A DNA stretch of 40,203 bases from Bigelowiella natans CCMP2755 (taxonomy: Eukaryota > Cercozoa > Chlorarachniophyceae). Location: NCBI GenBank assembly GCA_000320545.1, contig ADNK01001518.1, forward strand, positions 1-40,203, read 5' to 3'. Both the position numbers and the translations under genes were made by a program. This document shows, piece by piece, positions 12,521 to 22,584 of this stretch; position 1 is the first letter of the stretch, and each line of letters begins with the position of its first letter. The notes under the pieces are model-generated. The model was not told the origin of the DNA and did no database searches. It was given only the letters and a program-made list of their open reading frames with translations.

Positions 12521-12805
12521 TTCCAAAATTAGATTCGGATGAAAGAATCTATAGTCGTCGTCGTAAACACCGAGCGTCGGAACACAGAAATACCTGAAAG
12601 CCAATGTATCAGAGCGGCCGAGTCTATGGTGTCGGAAAAAATGCTGAACCGACGATTTAACTCGTTCATTTCAATCCGTTTTCTACTATGCGTGATTCGA
12701 AATCTGCTGGCAAGTAATTTTACTACTCCTCCTCCCCCTCCTCCTCCTCCTCCTCCTAGTTCTGTCGAGACTATCAGTGCTATGAGAGATTGGACAGGCT
12801 TGTTG

Positions 12806-14022
12806 TTACCCCAGGCGTGAAAAGCGAAGAATACGAAGAGGATCATCTTCCGGATTGACTAGGCTTTTCTGAAAGCATCTGCTCTGAAGTGTGCCCACCA
12901 CCTGAGTTAACGTTGCATTTGTGGTAGGAGAACGTCCTCATCAGTCCTATGGAAGCTTTTTAAAATATTCTAGTGTTTCGACCACATAATATGTATCTAT
13001 TTTTTTTTATCTGCCATAAATCCACCCACATTATGTTACATGCATCTTCCTGCGCCGCATTTTCATCTAAAAAACGCATTCAGCTTCGTGTGTTTGTGTG
13101 TGTGTGCGTGCGTGCGTGATCAGCTCCGTGTATATCTTACACGCCGATTTCGCTTCCATTTGTTGCCTCGTCCGCGTGATTGCCCTGTAACATAAGTCAT
13201 CAGCGAACCAACTACATCATTCCTAGGGGAGAGAACTTTGTCCTCCCTCATTGCACTTGTACAGCAACAGTATAACAGCAACCACCTACCTTCAGAAAGA
13301 TTGGCTTGCTTTTCCTCCGCTTGGACAGAACTGGATCTGACAACGATGTTAGATGGAGGTTAGGACGATGGAGATCAGAGAAGCTACCATATTATCAGGT
13401 CGCAAGGCCTGTTCGCATCGATATGCAAGCAGAGGAGGAACCTACTTTCTTTCGCTCGAACCAGAGCCATCGACCTGGCCACTCGTCGTTGCAGTATTTG
13501 TATTGGTTTTATCAGCCTCCTCTTTATTTTCGCTTCGCGGCTTGGGTGTTTGGCACATGGAACAGCTCGTAAGGCTTGGATGGTTTTTGTACGTACAGGT
13601 GGAGCAACTCCATCTAATGTTAGTTAGTGAATGACAACAAGTAGTTTTTCAAATTGATTGGAAGGCTGAACCTGGTGGATGTTGCAGGAGTAGAATCGGG
13701 TTCGCTAAGAGGTGGGGTGCTAGCTGTGTGCGCCGACAGTGGTCGCTGCGTCCCACAAATCGAGCACGCCAAGAAGGAACTGGGGTTTTCGAATGTGCAC
13801 GCTGGACATTTCCTGAGCAACAAAATGACACGAAAATGCGTGTGAGTGCGTGTGAAGCTACAAATTAGGTGTCAGCAGTGCAAACCAGGCGTGCAAAGAT
13901 TCGGCCATTGGTTCCGATGAAGTGAATGCAGCTGCTTGCTGCTGGGGCTCGAGAAAGGTCTTCCAGACTCCGAGCGTGGGGAAAAAGTGAAAAAGTGTCG
14001 TCCCTGCGACAATCAGATCCAT
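12806..14022 (-). CDS. Tandem RanBP2-type zinc-finger protein
   Basis: RanBP2-type (RBZ) fingers bind single-stranded RNA, ubiquitin or partner proteins depending on the member. Exons 14022-13886, 13812-13672, 13613-13446, 13336-13290, 13184-13141 and 12868-12806 join in phase to give 199 aa. Finger 1 (WKCPACTFENPSSFLACSIC) has its Trp codon split across the first intron. Finger 2 (WSCSTCTYKNHPSLTSCSMC) follows after a 27-residue Thr/Ser/Pro linker. Both keep W-x-C-x2-C, the Asn and the C-x2-C pair. The C-terminus is Glu/Lys then Arg/Gly rich (GRGNKWKRNRRK). An in-frame TGA lies upstream of the chosen ATG. If a 30-nt intron at 12809-12780 is used, the protein instead continues through an Arg-rich tail to a stop at 12686 (229 aa). 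The Arg-rich tail favours an RNA-related role, but that is inference. Confidence 0.8.
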
Positions 14023-14100
14023 TTCGATGGTGCGACAACTGATATTCGCTCTGTTGCTAATTGCTTCTCAAGATCTTTCTCAACCTCTTCCCTAATCTTC

Positions 14101-14131
14101 GGACACTAACGGACATTAACGGACACTAACG
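14101..14131 (+). repeat. Three tandem copies of GGACA(C/T)TAAC
   Basis: A perfect 10-base period repeated three times with a single C/T difference. Each unit contains CTAAC or TTAAC, similar to a splicing branch point. A pyrimidine stretch and an AG follow about 35 bases downstream. It may be the branch-point region of a plus-strand intron, or part of the spacer between two divergent genes. Confidence 0.8.
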
Positions 14132-14205
14132 GGCAATAATGCTCTCTCTCCGGGGATTCGCCGCAGGGAGAGAAGATCTTCACACGTGACTCTGGAACAG
14201 AATCC

Positions 14206-14397
14206 ATGAAGCGGAGTGGATCTTCTGACGCGAAAAGGAAGCTAGACGATGATGAAAGAATCTCTAGCGGGAGAAGTTCGAAAGCACAGGTACTTATCCT
14301 ACGAGGCTTGCGCTCGGGAGCTTAAGCTTTGATGTGTTCTCAGCGTTCTGAGGCATGGGGAAATCAGATGGACTCCACAAACAAATCGAGAAATTGA
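14206..14397 (+). CDS. Candidate small basic protein, two exons
   Basis: An open exon at about 14165-14289 ends at a good donor (CAG/GTACTT) and reads SDAKRKLDDDERISSGRSSK, with an ATG at 14206. The next acceptor (gttctcag) at 14343 continues in phase to a stop at 14397, giving 45 aa after a 54-nt intron. The residues are charged and low in hydrophobics, with no known domain. Gene status is doubtful; a 5' exon or a different 3' end are possible. Confidence 0.3.
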
Positions 14398-14838
14398 GGG
14401 AAGGAGAACAAGTTGAACGAGCAATTGGGAATTGCGCATGTGCAATGTGCATTTTGTACGTGCGACAGTGAGATGGAACATACTGTGTCGCAGCAGCTAG
14501 CTGCGTGGGCACAGCCACTCGCTCCCTTTGCGTCTGCACAACTGCGGCATTAACGAATTGGCACAAGCATGCGGATCAACACGCTCAACGCTAGAACGTA
14601 TAAACGTGTGCCATGGCCATGACTGTGCTATCCATGCAGTCGATCATCATGCATGGCTGATCGATGAATGCCATTCATCTTGCAGCTAGCAGCTGTCCAA
14701 CATTTCATTTCTACTCACATCAGAGAACTCTAGAACTTGTTAGTACTGCACAAAATGCACTGCTGGTGAGCAGAGAGAGGCGCACACGGCAATCGTACGA
14801 CATCATTTGACACGGCTAGCATCACTCACTTAGCATGG
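14398..14838. other. Intergenic palindrome-rich island
   Basis: No gene seen. The stretch is rich in short self-complementary words (AGCTAGCTGC, CATGCATGG, GCCATGGC, CAGCTAGCAGCTG). It contains the word TGCAATGTGC at 14441-14450, which recurs in two other intergenic islands of this window. Confidence 0.5.
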
Positions 14839-16432
14839 CTATTCGACGCTGGAAGTCTCTTTAGGTTTAGCAAAATATTTTGCAAGCCAAGGTCCTGTTT
14901 GGCCTTGATAATGTGAGCCAAGCGCTGTTGTACCGTAAGGTTTTTCTGGAACGCATCGATTACGGAAGAACTGCATGAGGCATATTGGCTGACCATCATA
15001 TATAGTGACTGTTTCGTGTGGGCGAACCTCAAGGACACCATTACTTCCTCTTAACCCACCGTGCTCATCGATCCCAAAGCCTGGATCAAAGAACCCTGCA
15101 TAATGAGCTCGCAGCTCGCCAATGTTGTGGGAGAATGGAATCATTTCTGCGCTAAATTCCTTCGGCACGGCAACACGCTCTTTAATGCAGAGGATGTAGA
15201 AACGGTCTTTCTCCAAAACTAAGCGGCCTCCATTTTCGGATCCGTAGTAAGAAATTGGACGGAAAAAATCTTCATGTGAATGTCCAGAGACTCTTTTCAG
15301 ATCAACAACATCGCTGGTTGAAATAGCTTCATATCCAATAATTTCTCCATGTGTCCTGGGGACTCGTATCCCAAGAATTATCTGATAAGGATGAATATTA
15401 ACAAAGTACAATTATCTTTAGATCAGAGTTAGGTTACCATGCCATTGTGCAAGTTGAGAGGAATTTCCTTCTCATCATCCCCGTACAACAGAGGAGGCAT
15501 TGCCCCATCGCTCCTGCTGACCTCCCCCTTCCCTTTCTCCTCCTCATTGTCGTCGTTGTTCATATCAAATCCATTTTTTGACGAAGACAAAATCATGAGC
15601 TGGGTCAATGCGAGTCCACGATAAATTCTAACATTGAAAGAACGTGGGGTCACTTCAACCCAGAGCTCGGCACATTGTGATCCTTGCACACCGTCTGCAG
15701 TTGCTGCGGTATATTCTGGTATCACGTCGTACAACCCGCAGCCATCCACGACCGAACGCACCATTACATCGATCCGCCCGATGGAGCTTTTAGGGCTCAA
15801 TACTCCTCGACACCCAGACGGGAGAGTAACCTTAATTACGGAATTGATTAACTCTCAATTACAAAACACAGACTGCAAGATTGTTCGAAGAGCATCACCT
15901 TTCCGCAGCGAATAAGATAGGATTGGCCCTTGAGAAGAAGAACGCCCTCCTCATTGTCACCGAAGTCCCACTGCTGCAGTGTAAGCGCTGGTAAAAGATT
16001 CGAGAGGTTCTGGCGGAACGGTAGAACGCGTTCTTTAAGCAAATGTACGGGACCTGATATAGGGATATCTATCGTAGCTGGCTGCACATAATCAAGCAGG
16101 GGTGGAGATACTAGCGGTGATCGCACCCGTGCTTCTGGCCCTATATCAAAATCAAAGCAGTCTTGATCTATGAGTTGTTTCAAGTCCTTATCAACCAGGA
16201 CAAATTCGTCGTTCGGAACAGAAGGATAAAGCCGCTTCTGTGATAGGCATGCCGTCCTCGATAGACGAAGCAGCTTCGAGGTTGTAAGTAATGAGGCGGA
16301 ACGGAATTTACTTCTCCGGTGCAGAAGAATTGCCCCTGGCTGTTGGGAAGTTGTAAGTAGAGCTATCGTTGCGGTCGAGATTATGGCAAGTGCAGCGCGC
16401 ACTGCCCTTCTTCTTTTCATGTCGTGAAACAT
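14839..16432 (-). CDS. dcd: dCTP deaminase, bacterial two-domain type
   Basis: Converts dCTP to dUTP (or dUMP), feeding thymidylate synthesis. Exons 16432-15899, 15851-15438 and 15381-14839 join in phase (496 aa from Met 16432; an in-frame Met at 16420 and an upstream one at 16576 are alternatives). The core shows QPATIDI, LPSGCRGV, then PKSSIGR (the KSS-x-x-R nucleotide/active-site motif of the dCTP deaminase/dUTPase fold), AGFFDPGFG and the C-terminal SHYQGQTGPW motif. The overall order matches the long alphaproteobacterial form of about 360-370 aa. Extra here: an N-terminal leader with Arg-rich start and hydrophobic stretch (MKRRRAVRAALAIISTATIA) followed by a Ser/Arg/Leu-rich part, resembling an organelle-targeting extension, and an acidic low-complexity insert of some 45 residues before PLNLHNGM. 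The second intron is only 56 nt and the first 47 nt. Family call secure; targeting inferred. Confidence 0.9.
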
Positions 16433-16817
16433 TTTGTCAGACGTTATAATCAATCCCCTCCTTTTCTTCCTCAAAGCGGAAAATGTTTCTTCAGGGGCAG
16501 CTGCCTGAGCAAGCAGCACTGGTTGCCTCCTCCCCCCCTCCCTGGACACTCCCGAAGATGAATGAAACCTGAGCAATGGAAAAGGCCTGCGTTCAATGAC
16601 TACGACACGATATCTCGCACAAGGACATTGTCATTCTGTTGCTGCGACAACATATATCAGAGATATCTCGTCGCAGGAGGCATGGCGTTTAGAGGTTGCG
16701 ACATCGGATACCGGTTCCGATTGATTCGTCGACGTTGTGCGTTCGTGCAATCCTCCCTCTCCTCCCCCTTCACCGTTCGAAGAGCTTGCACACAGATAAG
16801 GGGGAGGAAATTGGTTG
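16433..16817. promoter_or_regulatory. Spacer between divergent deaminase and ferroportin genes
   Basis: About 385 bases separate the two likely start codons on opposite strands, so this must hold both 5' flanks or UTRs. No clear TATA or other motif was identified. Plus-strand and minus-strand ORFs here have no domain support. Confidence 0.4.
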
Positions 16818-17503
16818 ATGGCGGAGGACGATGACTATGAACCCGTGCGCCTCAGCATGCAAGCTGATAACCCAATCAGTCCCTCTGCCCGGAGTGCTTA
16901 CTGGTATTCATCAATTCCGACGTGGCATGGAATAATTCACGATTAATACGTCGAGTTTTTAGGCGAGTCTGCGCGCTGGAACTTATAGCCGCTTTCGGCG
17001 ACAGACTGTGGCTGTTTGCGATTCCGATACTTTTCCAGGAGGTGAATCAATGAATCACTTTTCCTGCTTGGCCAAACACATTGCCTTTAATAATAACGGA
17101 GGTAGTTACATAAGATTGCACGGTATGCCTCCTCCATTCCATGCGATGTGAGAGTAATTACCTCTTATTTCTTGTAAACACAGATATGGCCAAGGACCCT
17201 GTTACCTGTGGCTATCTACAACTTTGTGCTCTATTTAGTCTTGGTTATGATAATGCCTTATGCAGGTATTACAGCACTTGTGCAAAATCGCTGTTGATTA
17301 TATATCTTACCTTTACCTCCGCTGTTACAAATTTAAAACGTAAACGTAATTCTTCCATTCACTCTTCAGTGCTAAATGTCGGACATGTTTGCATTGATTC
17401 CTCCTTGCCACAAAGGCACCCTCATCGACTCACGGCCAAGAATGAAACTGATGGCAACGACAATTGTAAGATGTGAAAGAGACCGAACTATACATACGCA
17501 TAA

Positions 17504-17580
<77 letters not shown>

Positions 17581-18688
17581 ATATATTACTTTTCACGCAA
17601 AGACGTACATGTTTTGCGTGTGTATGTTCTTGTATGGTATTGGTTTTAAATACAAACCTATCCTCTTGGCAGTCATTTTTCGCCGCAACACAATGAAAAT
17701 GCTACTCCTTCGCTGGATTGCACATTAATTATTCATATCCATTGAGACCTAACACTTGTGTATTTTTGCTAGATTCTGGATAACATCTTTGTGACTTTTT
17801 CTTGTGCATTCACCTTCACAGCAAGGTTGCAGAATAAGCTCGAAATTGAGCTGCACTCAACTTTTGATTGTAGTGGCCACTTCCTCATTTTCTTCAAAAC
17901 GACCCCGTTCCCTGCTCCCTATACTTACATATTTTACACAATAATCCTCTTCTCCCCCCTAATAACTTGGTGCTAGTTTCTTCATTGGAAAGGACCATAT
18001 ATTGTGGGCGCTGTTATCAGCTACAATCCTGTCGTCAATCGTCGCGCAGTTTTTTGCGAACACGGTCGTAGTAAAACAGTAGTAGTGGTGATGAAAAGCG
18101 ATGCTAAATGTTGTTGCACAGATGGCTAATTGACTGACTGACGACGACGATGATGATGATGATGATGATGATAATCAGAAGAGAGATGATAGGTAGATAT
18201 AAGCAAGGCATGTCTTTAAAACTTAAAACTTCATCATTCGTGCGCAAATGGGCAGTACGGAAGGTATTCTTGCTGCGGTTTCTTCGTACCTCTTTTCCAT
18301 TATTTCTCCACTAATTTTATCTTCTCTTTGCTGCTTCCACAGGGAACAAACGCTTTGGAGAAGGACTGGATACCTATACCAGCGTGATGCATGGAAACCG
18401 TAACATCGCTTATGGTGGGGGAGAGAGAGAGAGAGGGGGGGGGGGGGGGGGGGGGGGAATGAGAGAAACGAACAGTAGCCCAATATTTTATTCTGGAACG
18501 TATAACGCCAAGGATAAACACAGTTGTGAGGCGTAAGTATTCGTCTTCTTGTGTTGAATAGGGAGCAATTCTGGATATTTAACCAACTTGAACTCGGCAT
18601 TGCGTCGAGTGGACTTGGTCTGCAAATTTATAGGTATTGTGCCCATTCGCTGGGAAACAGATGCTGTATGGCCATGCTTGGATTATAA

Positions 18689-18737
<49 letters not shown>

Positions 18738-19097
18738 CAACATAGACACGATACTACAGCGCATCGTTGTAAGCGTGTAGTTTGTGATGGCCCTGTTGGG
18801 AACTGCATAGTTTATTTAGAAATATAGACTAAATATATGAGAAGGCACAGGAAACTCTCTCATCTATCTTCTTCGAGACACATCGGCTTAGTTACTCTAT
18901 GTTGTTGTTGTTGTTTTAAATTGACACCTTCTCCTCCTAATCGCTGCGCTACAATCTTTCTCCAGCACCAATGAGCTTTGGATTTATGCTAGAATTCTTA
19001 AGTTCTGACAGAGCAGCACGTATTAGAATAGGGTGAGTCCGAAAATTGTGTGATTGCTTATGGATCACCTATGTTACTATTAGACAAGAATTCTCGC

Positions 19098-19143
<46 letters not shown>

Positions 19144-19632
19144 TCTCCGTCTCCGCCCCTCTTTCGTTTTCTGATGACCTTATGTAAACAGTGTTATCGT
19201 TGTCGCCGTTGCCTGTTGGTATAGTTGTGGCACCGCTGGCCGAGTATTGAGACTTGTAGAGATGAGTTTCTTGCTCGTTGTATCTGTGCTTACTACGGTC
19301 TACATGCATATTGCAGCGCCTCTTTCGTGGCCATCTGGAACTTAGCATCGTTGGTCCCCGAATTATCCCTCGCGCACGCGATTTATGCAAGGGCCCCAGC
19401 CCTCTCTTCACGGCGTGCCAGCAACCCGAGTGGAATCAACGGCGGTGACGACGATAAGGATGTCGCCGACCTAGTTACACGCTTAGAAGTCGCCGAGGCA
19501 AAGGCAAAGGAAATAGTCGGACAGAGCCAGCAGCCTTTCGCGCGTTGTTGCAAGAGAGTCCCAGGGTTTGGCCCCCTAGTTTCTGGGTGGGGGGTTTGGT
19601 GGTCATCCGAAGTCAGAGGGCTGTCTCTAGGT

Positions 19633-19668
<36 letters not shown>

Positions 19669-20971
19669 TGATGGTTTGCTCGACATTGCGTAAGCATATA
19701 TTGTTGCTTTGGGTGTGGACCGTTGGAGCGAAAGTAGCAGTAGTAGTAGTAGTAGTAGTAGTAGGAGCAGCTGCCTGTTGATTGTAGCAGAGACAACGAT
19801 GTTCGTGATCTCCGCTAGCCTTTTTTCTGATCGGAGCCCCTCTTATATTAATATATATTGCAGGATACACTTTGCTCTACGGCACCATATTAGCCCCAGG
19901 CCCTCTTCTGACCGCATATCTGAAGTCAATCAACATACCCGAAGGTAGGTTTGTTTGTTACAAGCGGTGCGAGATGATATTTCTGCCTACAGGATTGGGC
20001 TACGTGTCTCTGTGCTTACCTGCCTGTTCCCATCACCCTTTTAATTCTCTATGCCTGTAAACTGCACACCATCACATCATTGCTGCTTCTATTGCTACTG
20101 CTGCTGCTGCTCTTACTCCTCCTCCTCCTCCTCCTACTCATACTACTACTGCTACAACTACATGATGCACGAACGATATGATACTCCTCACCGACCTACA
20201 AGGTATAGTGGGCGCCACGATGGGACTAGGAGCTGTGTTCGGGTTGATAGGAACGGTTGTGTTTAAGCCCATGACGAGATGTATGAGCCTTCCAGGTAGC
20301 ATCAACATCAACATGTCCTCTTCTTTTGTCTTGGTTGCTCTCTATCCGTACGCTTTCGGTCTAAGTTGTTTGTTCTTCCGGGCTCTTATTGTACTGGTAG
20401 AGTTCCGCAAATAATCCTAGCATCCCCCCCTCCCCCCTACCTCCTGGGAATATATCGTCAGGAGTTGGTCTTGCATCCATATGGCTGTGGTGCATCTTCC
20501 TTGCCCCTACCGTACGTACTTGCTAATGTGCTATTTGGTTGAAGGCGATAGAAATGATGGAAATGATGAAAATGATGATCGTGCTCTTGCACTCTTTTGC
20601 TGTTGGATGCTTGTTAGGCAGCAATATTCCTACTGTCAGATGATGCGATGGGACTGCTGGGAGGGGGCCAGAGTAGCAAGCAGCATAGGGGGTGGGTGAG
20701 CGACATGGGAGTCAATCAGTTCTTCATTCGTGCAGCATGGACACGCTACTACAACTGCTACTACTATACTACTATTTCCACTAGTAACCCTACCACCCCA
20801 TTGTTACTTGCGGTGGCCTCTTCAACAACTGCCATCTTTCATCACACATGCGACTCCGTTGTTGGATGTAAACAGGTACGTGATTCTCGCATGTGTCACG
20901 GTTGGGAGAATCTGGTTGTGGGCGTTCGACTTGGCTGAAACGAAGATCTTGCAAGAGGTGAGAACTAAATA

Positions 20972-21052
<81 letters not shown>

Positions 21053-21784
21053 AGTGTGTATGTGCGGTAGTAGAGCACACCTGTTATCTGTAAGAGCCAT
21101 GCAGGGGTAATAGCTTCTGCTGCAATGCCACAACTACAAACTACGACTACTTTAGCACCATCCCTTCATGTTCCTCCCCAACGCTACCTGCCATCTTGAA
21201 CATCGTAACTCATCACAATCACCATCATTATTACATCATCATTACATCATCATCATATCGCTATCATTGTTATATCAGTGGGTGATGGATGGTAGCCGTG
21301 GACGTGTGGCGGGCTGCCAGTCTTCCCTGTGCACAATGTTTGCGCTTTGCGTCTATGGACTGTCCGTGGCGTATCATGAACCTGGAGATTTTTATCTCCT
21401 CGTTTTCACTAGCTTTGGATTCGTCGTTTGTGGTATTAGACTCCTTGATTCCCCCAATCATTTTGAAGTTACTTTTCATTGTCAATTCACTCGACACGAA
21501 GATGTCGTAATACCTACGTGTGGACCACGTTTCTTCTGAAGATTGAGGGTGTGAAGTAGAGCATGTCTCTTTTAGGCACGGTGGTAACGACTCTATGGTA
21601 TTGTTTCGTCGGACCATACCCTGCAGCAGAACAAGATTATCTAAATCTTGAGGTGCAATTCCTGGAGTTGAATGAGAGTAAAGAACCTGCGCTATTCAAA
21701 ATGGAAGACGATGACTATGATGATGATGATGATGATGATGATGAGATTGATAGCCATGATTTGAGATTCCCTGCGTCGGGATGA
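16818..21784 (+). CDS. Ferroportin/SLC40-family metal exporter
   Basis: Ferroportins are 12-helix carriers exporting Fe2+ (or related metals) from the cytosol. Phase-consistent exons: 16818-16903, 16963-17041, 17184-17265, 17416-17465, 17773-17825, 17977-18067, 18343-18383, 18566-18633, 19192-19243, 19317-19630, 19864-19944, 20203-20295, 20462-20511, an unresolved exon ending at 20957, 21279-21432 and 21576-21784. Family landmarks in order: FGDRLWLFAIP (helix 1), GTLIDSRPRMK (first loop), ALEKDWIPIP, NSALRRVDLVCKFI, AIWNLASLVPELSL with YARAPAL, YTLLYGTILAPG, VFGLIGTVVFK, GRIWLWAFDLAETKILQE and GSRGRVAGCQSSLCTMFAL. Total is roughly 530-560 aa. The exon(s) between 20512 and 20871 could not be fixed because phases do not join simply. 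The cytosolic end is very acidic (Asp run from a GAT repeat). Family assignment is secure; transported metal and membrane are not shown. Confidence 0.9.
17508..17578 (+). repeat. (TA)n microsatellite, about 70 bases
   Basis: Uninterrupted TA run in the ferroportin intron 17466-17772. Other TA runs in the same gene lie at 18690-18734 and 20973-21019, the last running into a GT run. Confidence 0.95.
18414..18457 (+). repeat. Homopurine (GA)n-(G)23 tract
   Basis: A GA run is followed by 23 consecutive G (18435-18457) in the ferroportin intron 18384-18565. Polypurine tracts of this kind can form triplex or quadruplex structures and often hold sequencing errors. Confidence 0.9.
19637..19666 (+). 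repeat. (GT)n and nearby (AGT)n
   Basis: The GT run begins just inside the intron after the ferroportin donor at 19631 and is followed by an AGT run at 19735-19762 in the same intron. Confidence 0.85.
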
Positions 21785-21999
21785 TCATCATGTGTGGCCG
21801 TCCGACATTAAACACGAAGAAGTCAATATACGCTACATTGGTTGGGCGAGTACGTACACGCACGCTCCATATAGCTCGGGAGGCAAGCAGGATCGGAGCA
21901 TCGCATCTTTCGTTTCTCTGACTTTTTTAGGACCATGCACATGCATTAAAGCGCTTATCATATATAGAACAAGTTCACCTACGCATAATAGACACAGCA

Positions 22000-22075
<76 letters not shown>

Positions 22076-22584
22076 ACATATTGCATGTCTATCATACGCT
22101 CGTTGCTCGCTAGTATTACATTTCGTGCATGTGAATGGCCACACTCAGCGACGCGTATGGACCAGCACTGTGCGCACATACGTACTGCGTAAGTATGTGA
22201 GAGCAAGAAGCATTCGCAAATGGTACAAGCTAGCAAGGTAGGCTACATGCGTGCAATGCAGCCTGTGCATATAATAGCATGTGGGTGACTGGTGAATACA
22301 CTAATCGATCCGGATGTACATGCACACGCAACAATATGTGATTAAGCAGGTGACGGCGAGCGACCCACTACTAATTCAGCAGTGATATCGTAGCATGCAA
22401 TGTGCGCGCCCGTGGCGGCCAGAGCGAACAAGGGCGCGCACGCGCGGCGGCGGAGCAACGTACTGACTATAACAACAGTCGCATAAGAATGTACGCAACG
22501 CATTAAGAGAAGTCATGAAAGACTTCTACGTAAATGCACAAGATACCGAGTAATTGATAATTGGCTGCTTAAACACTTCAAAAT
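21785..22584. other. Intergenic between convergent genes
   Basis: Separates the 3' ends of ferroportin (+) and the 421-aa gene (-). Two TA arrays at about 22001-22024 and 22033-22075 could pair as a large cruciform. The rest (22080-22500) is a palindrome-rich island with GCATGC-type words, CpG-rich GCGCGCACGCGCGGCGG near 22432, and the word TGCAATGTGC at 22396-22405. No gene seen. Confidence 0.5.

Noticed and set aside
16562-16834. 90-codon plus ORF over the ferroportin start
   Set aside because: Different frame from the ferroportin first exon, no domain, and no conserved features.
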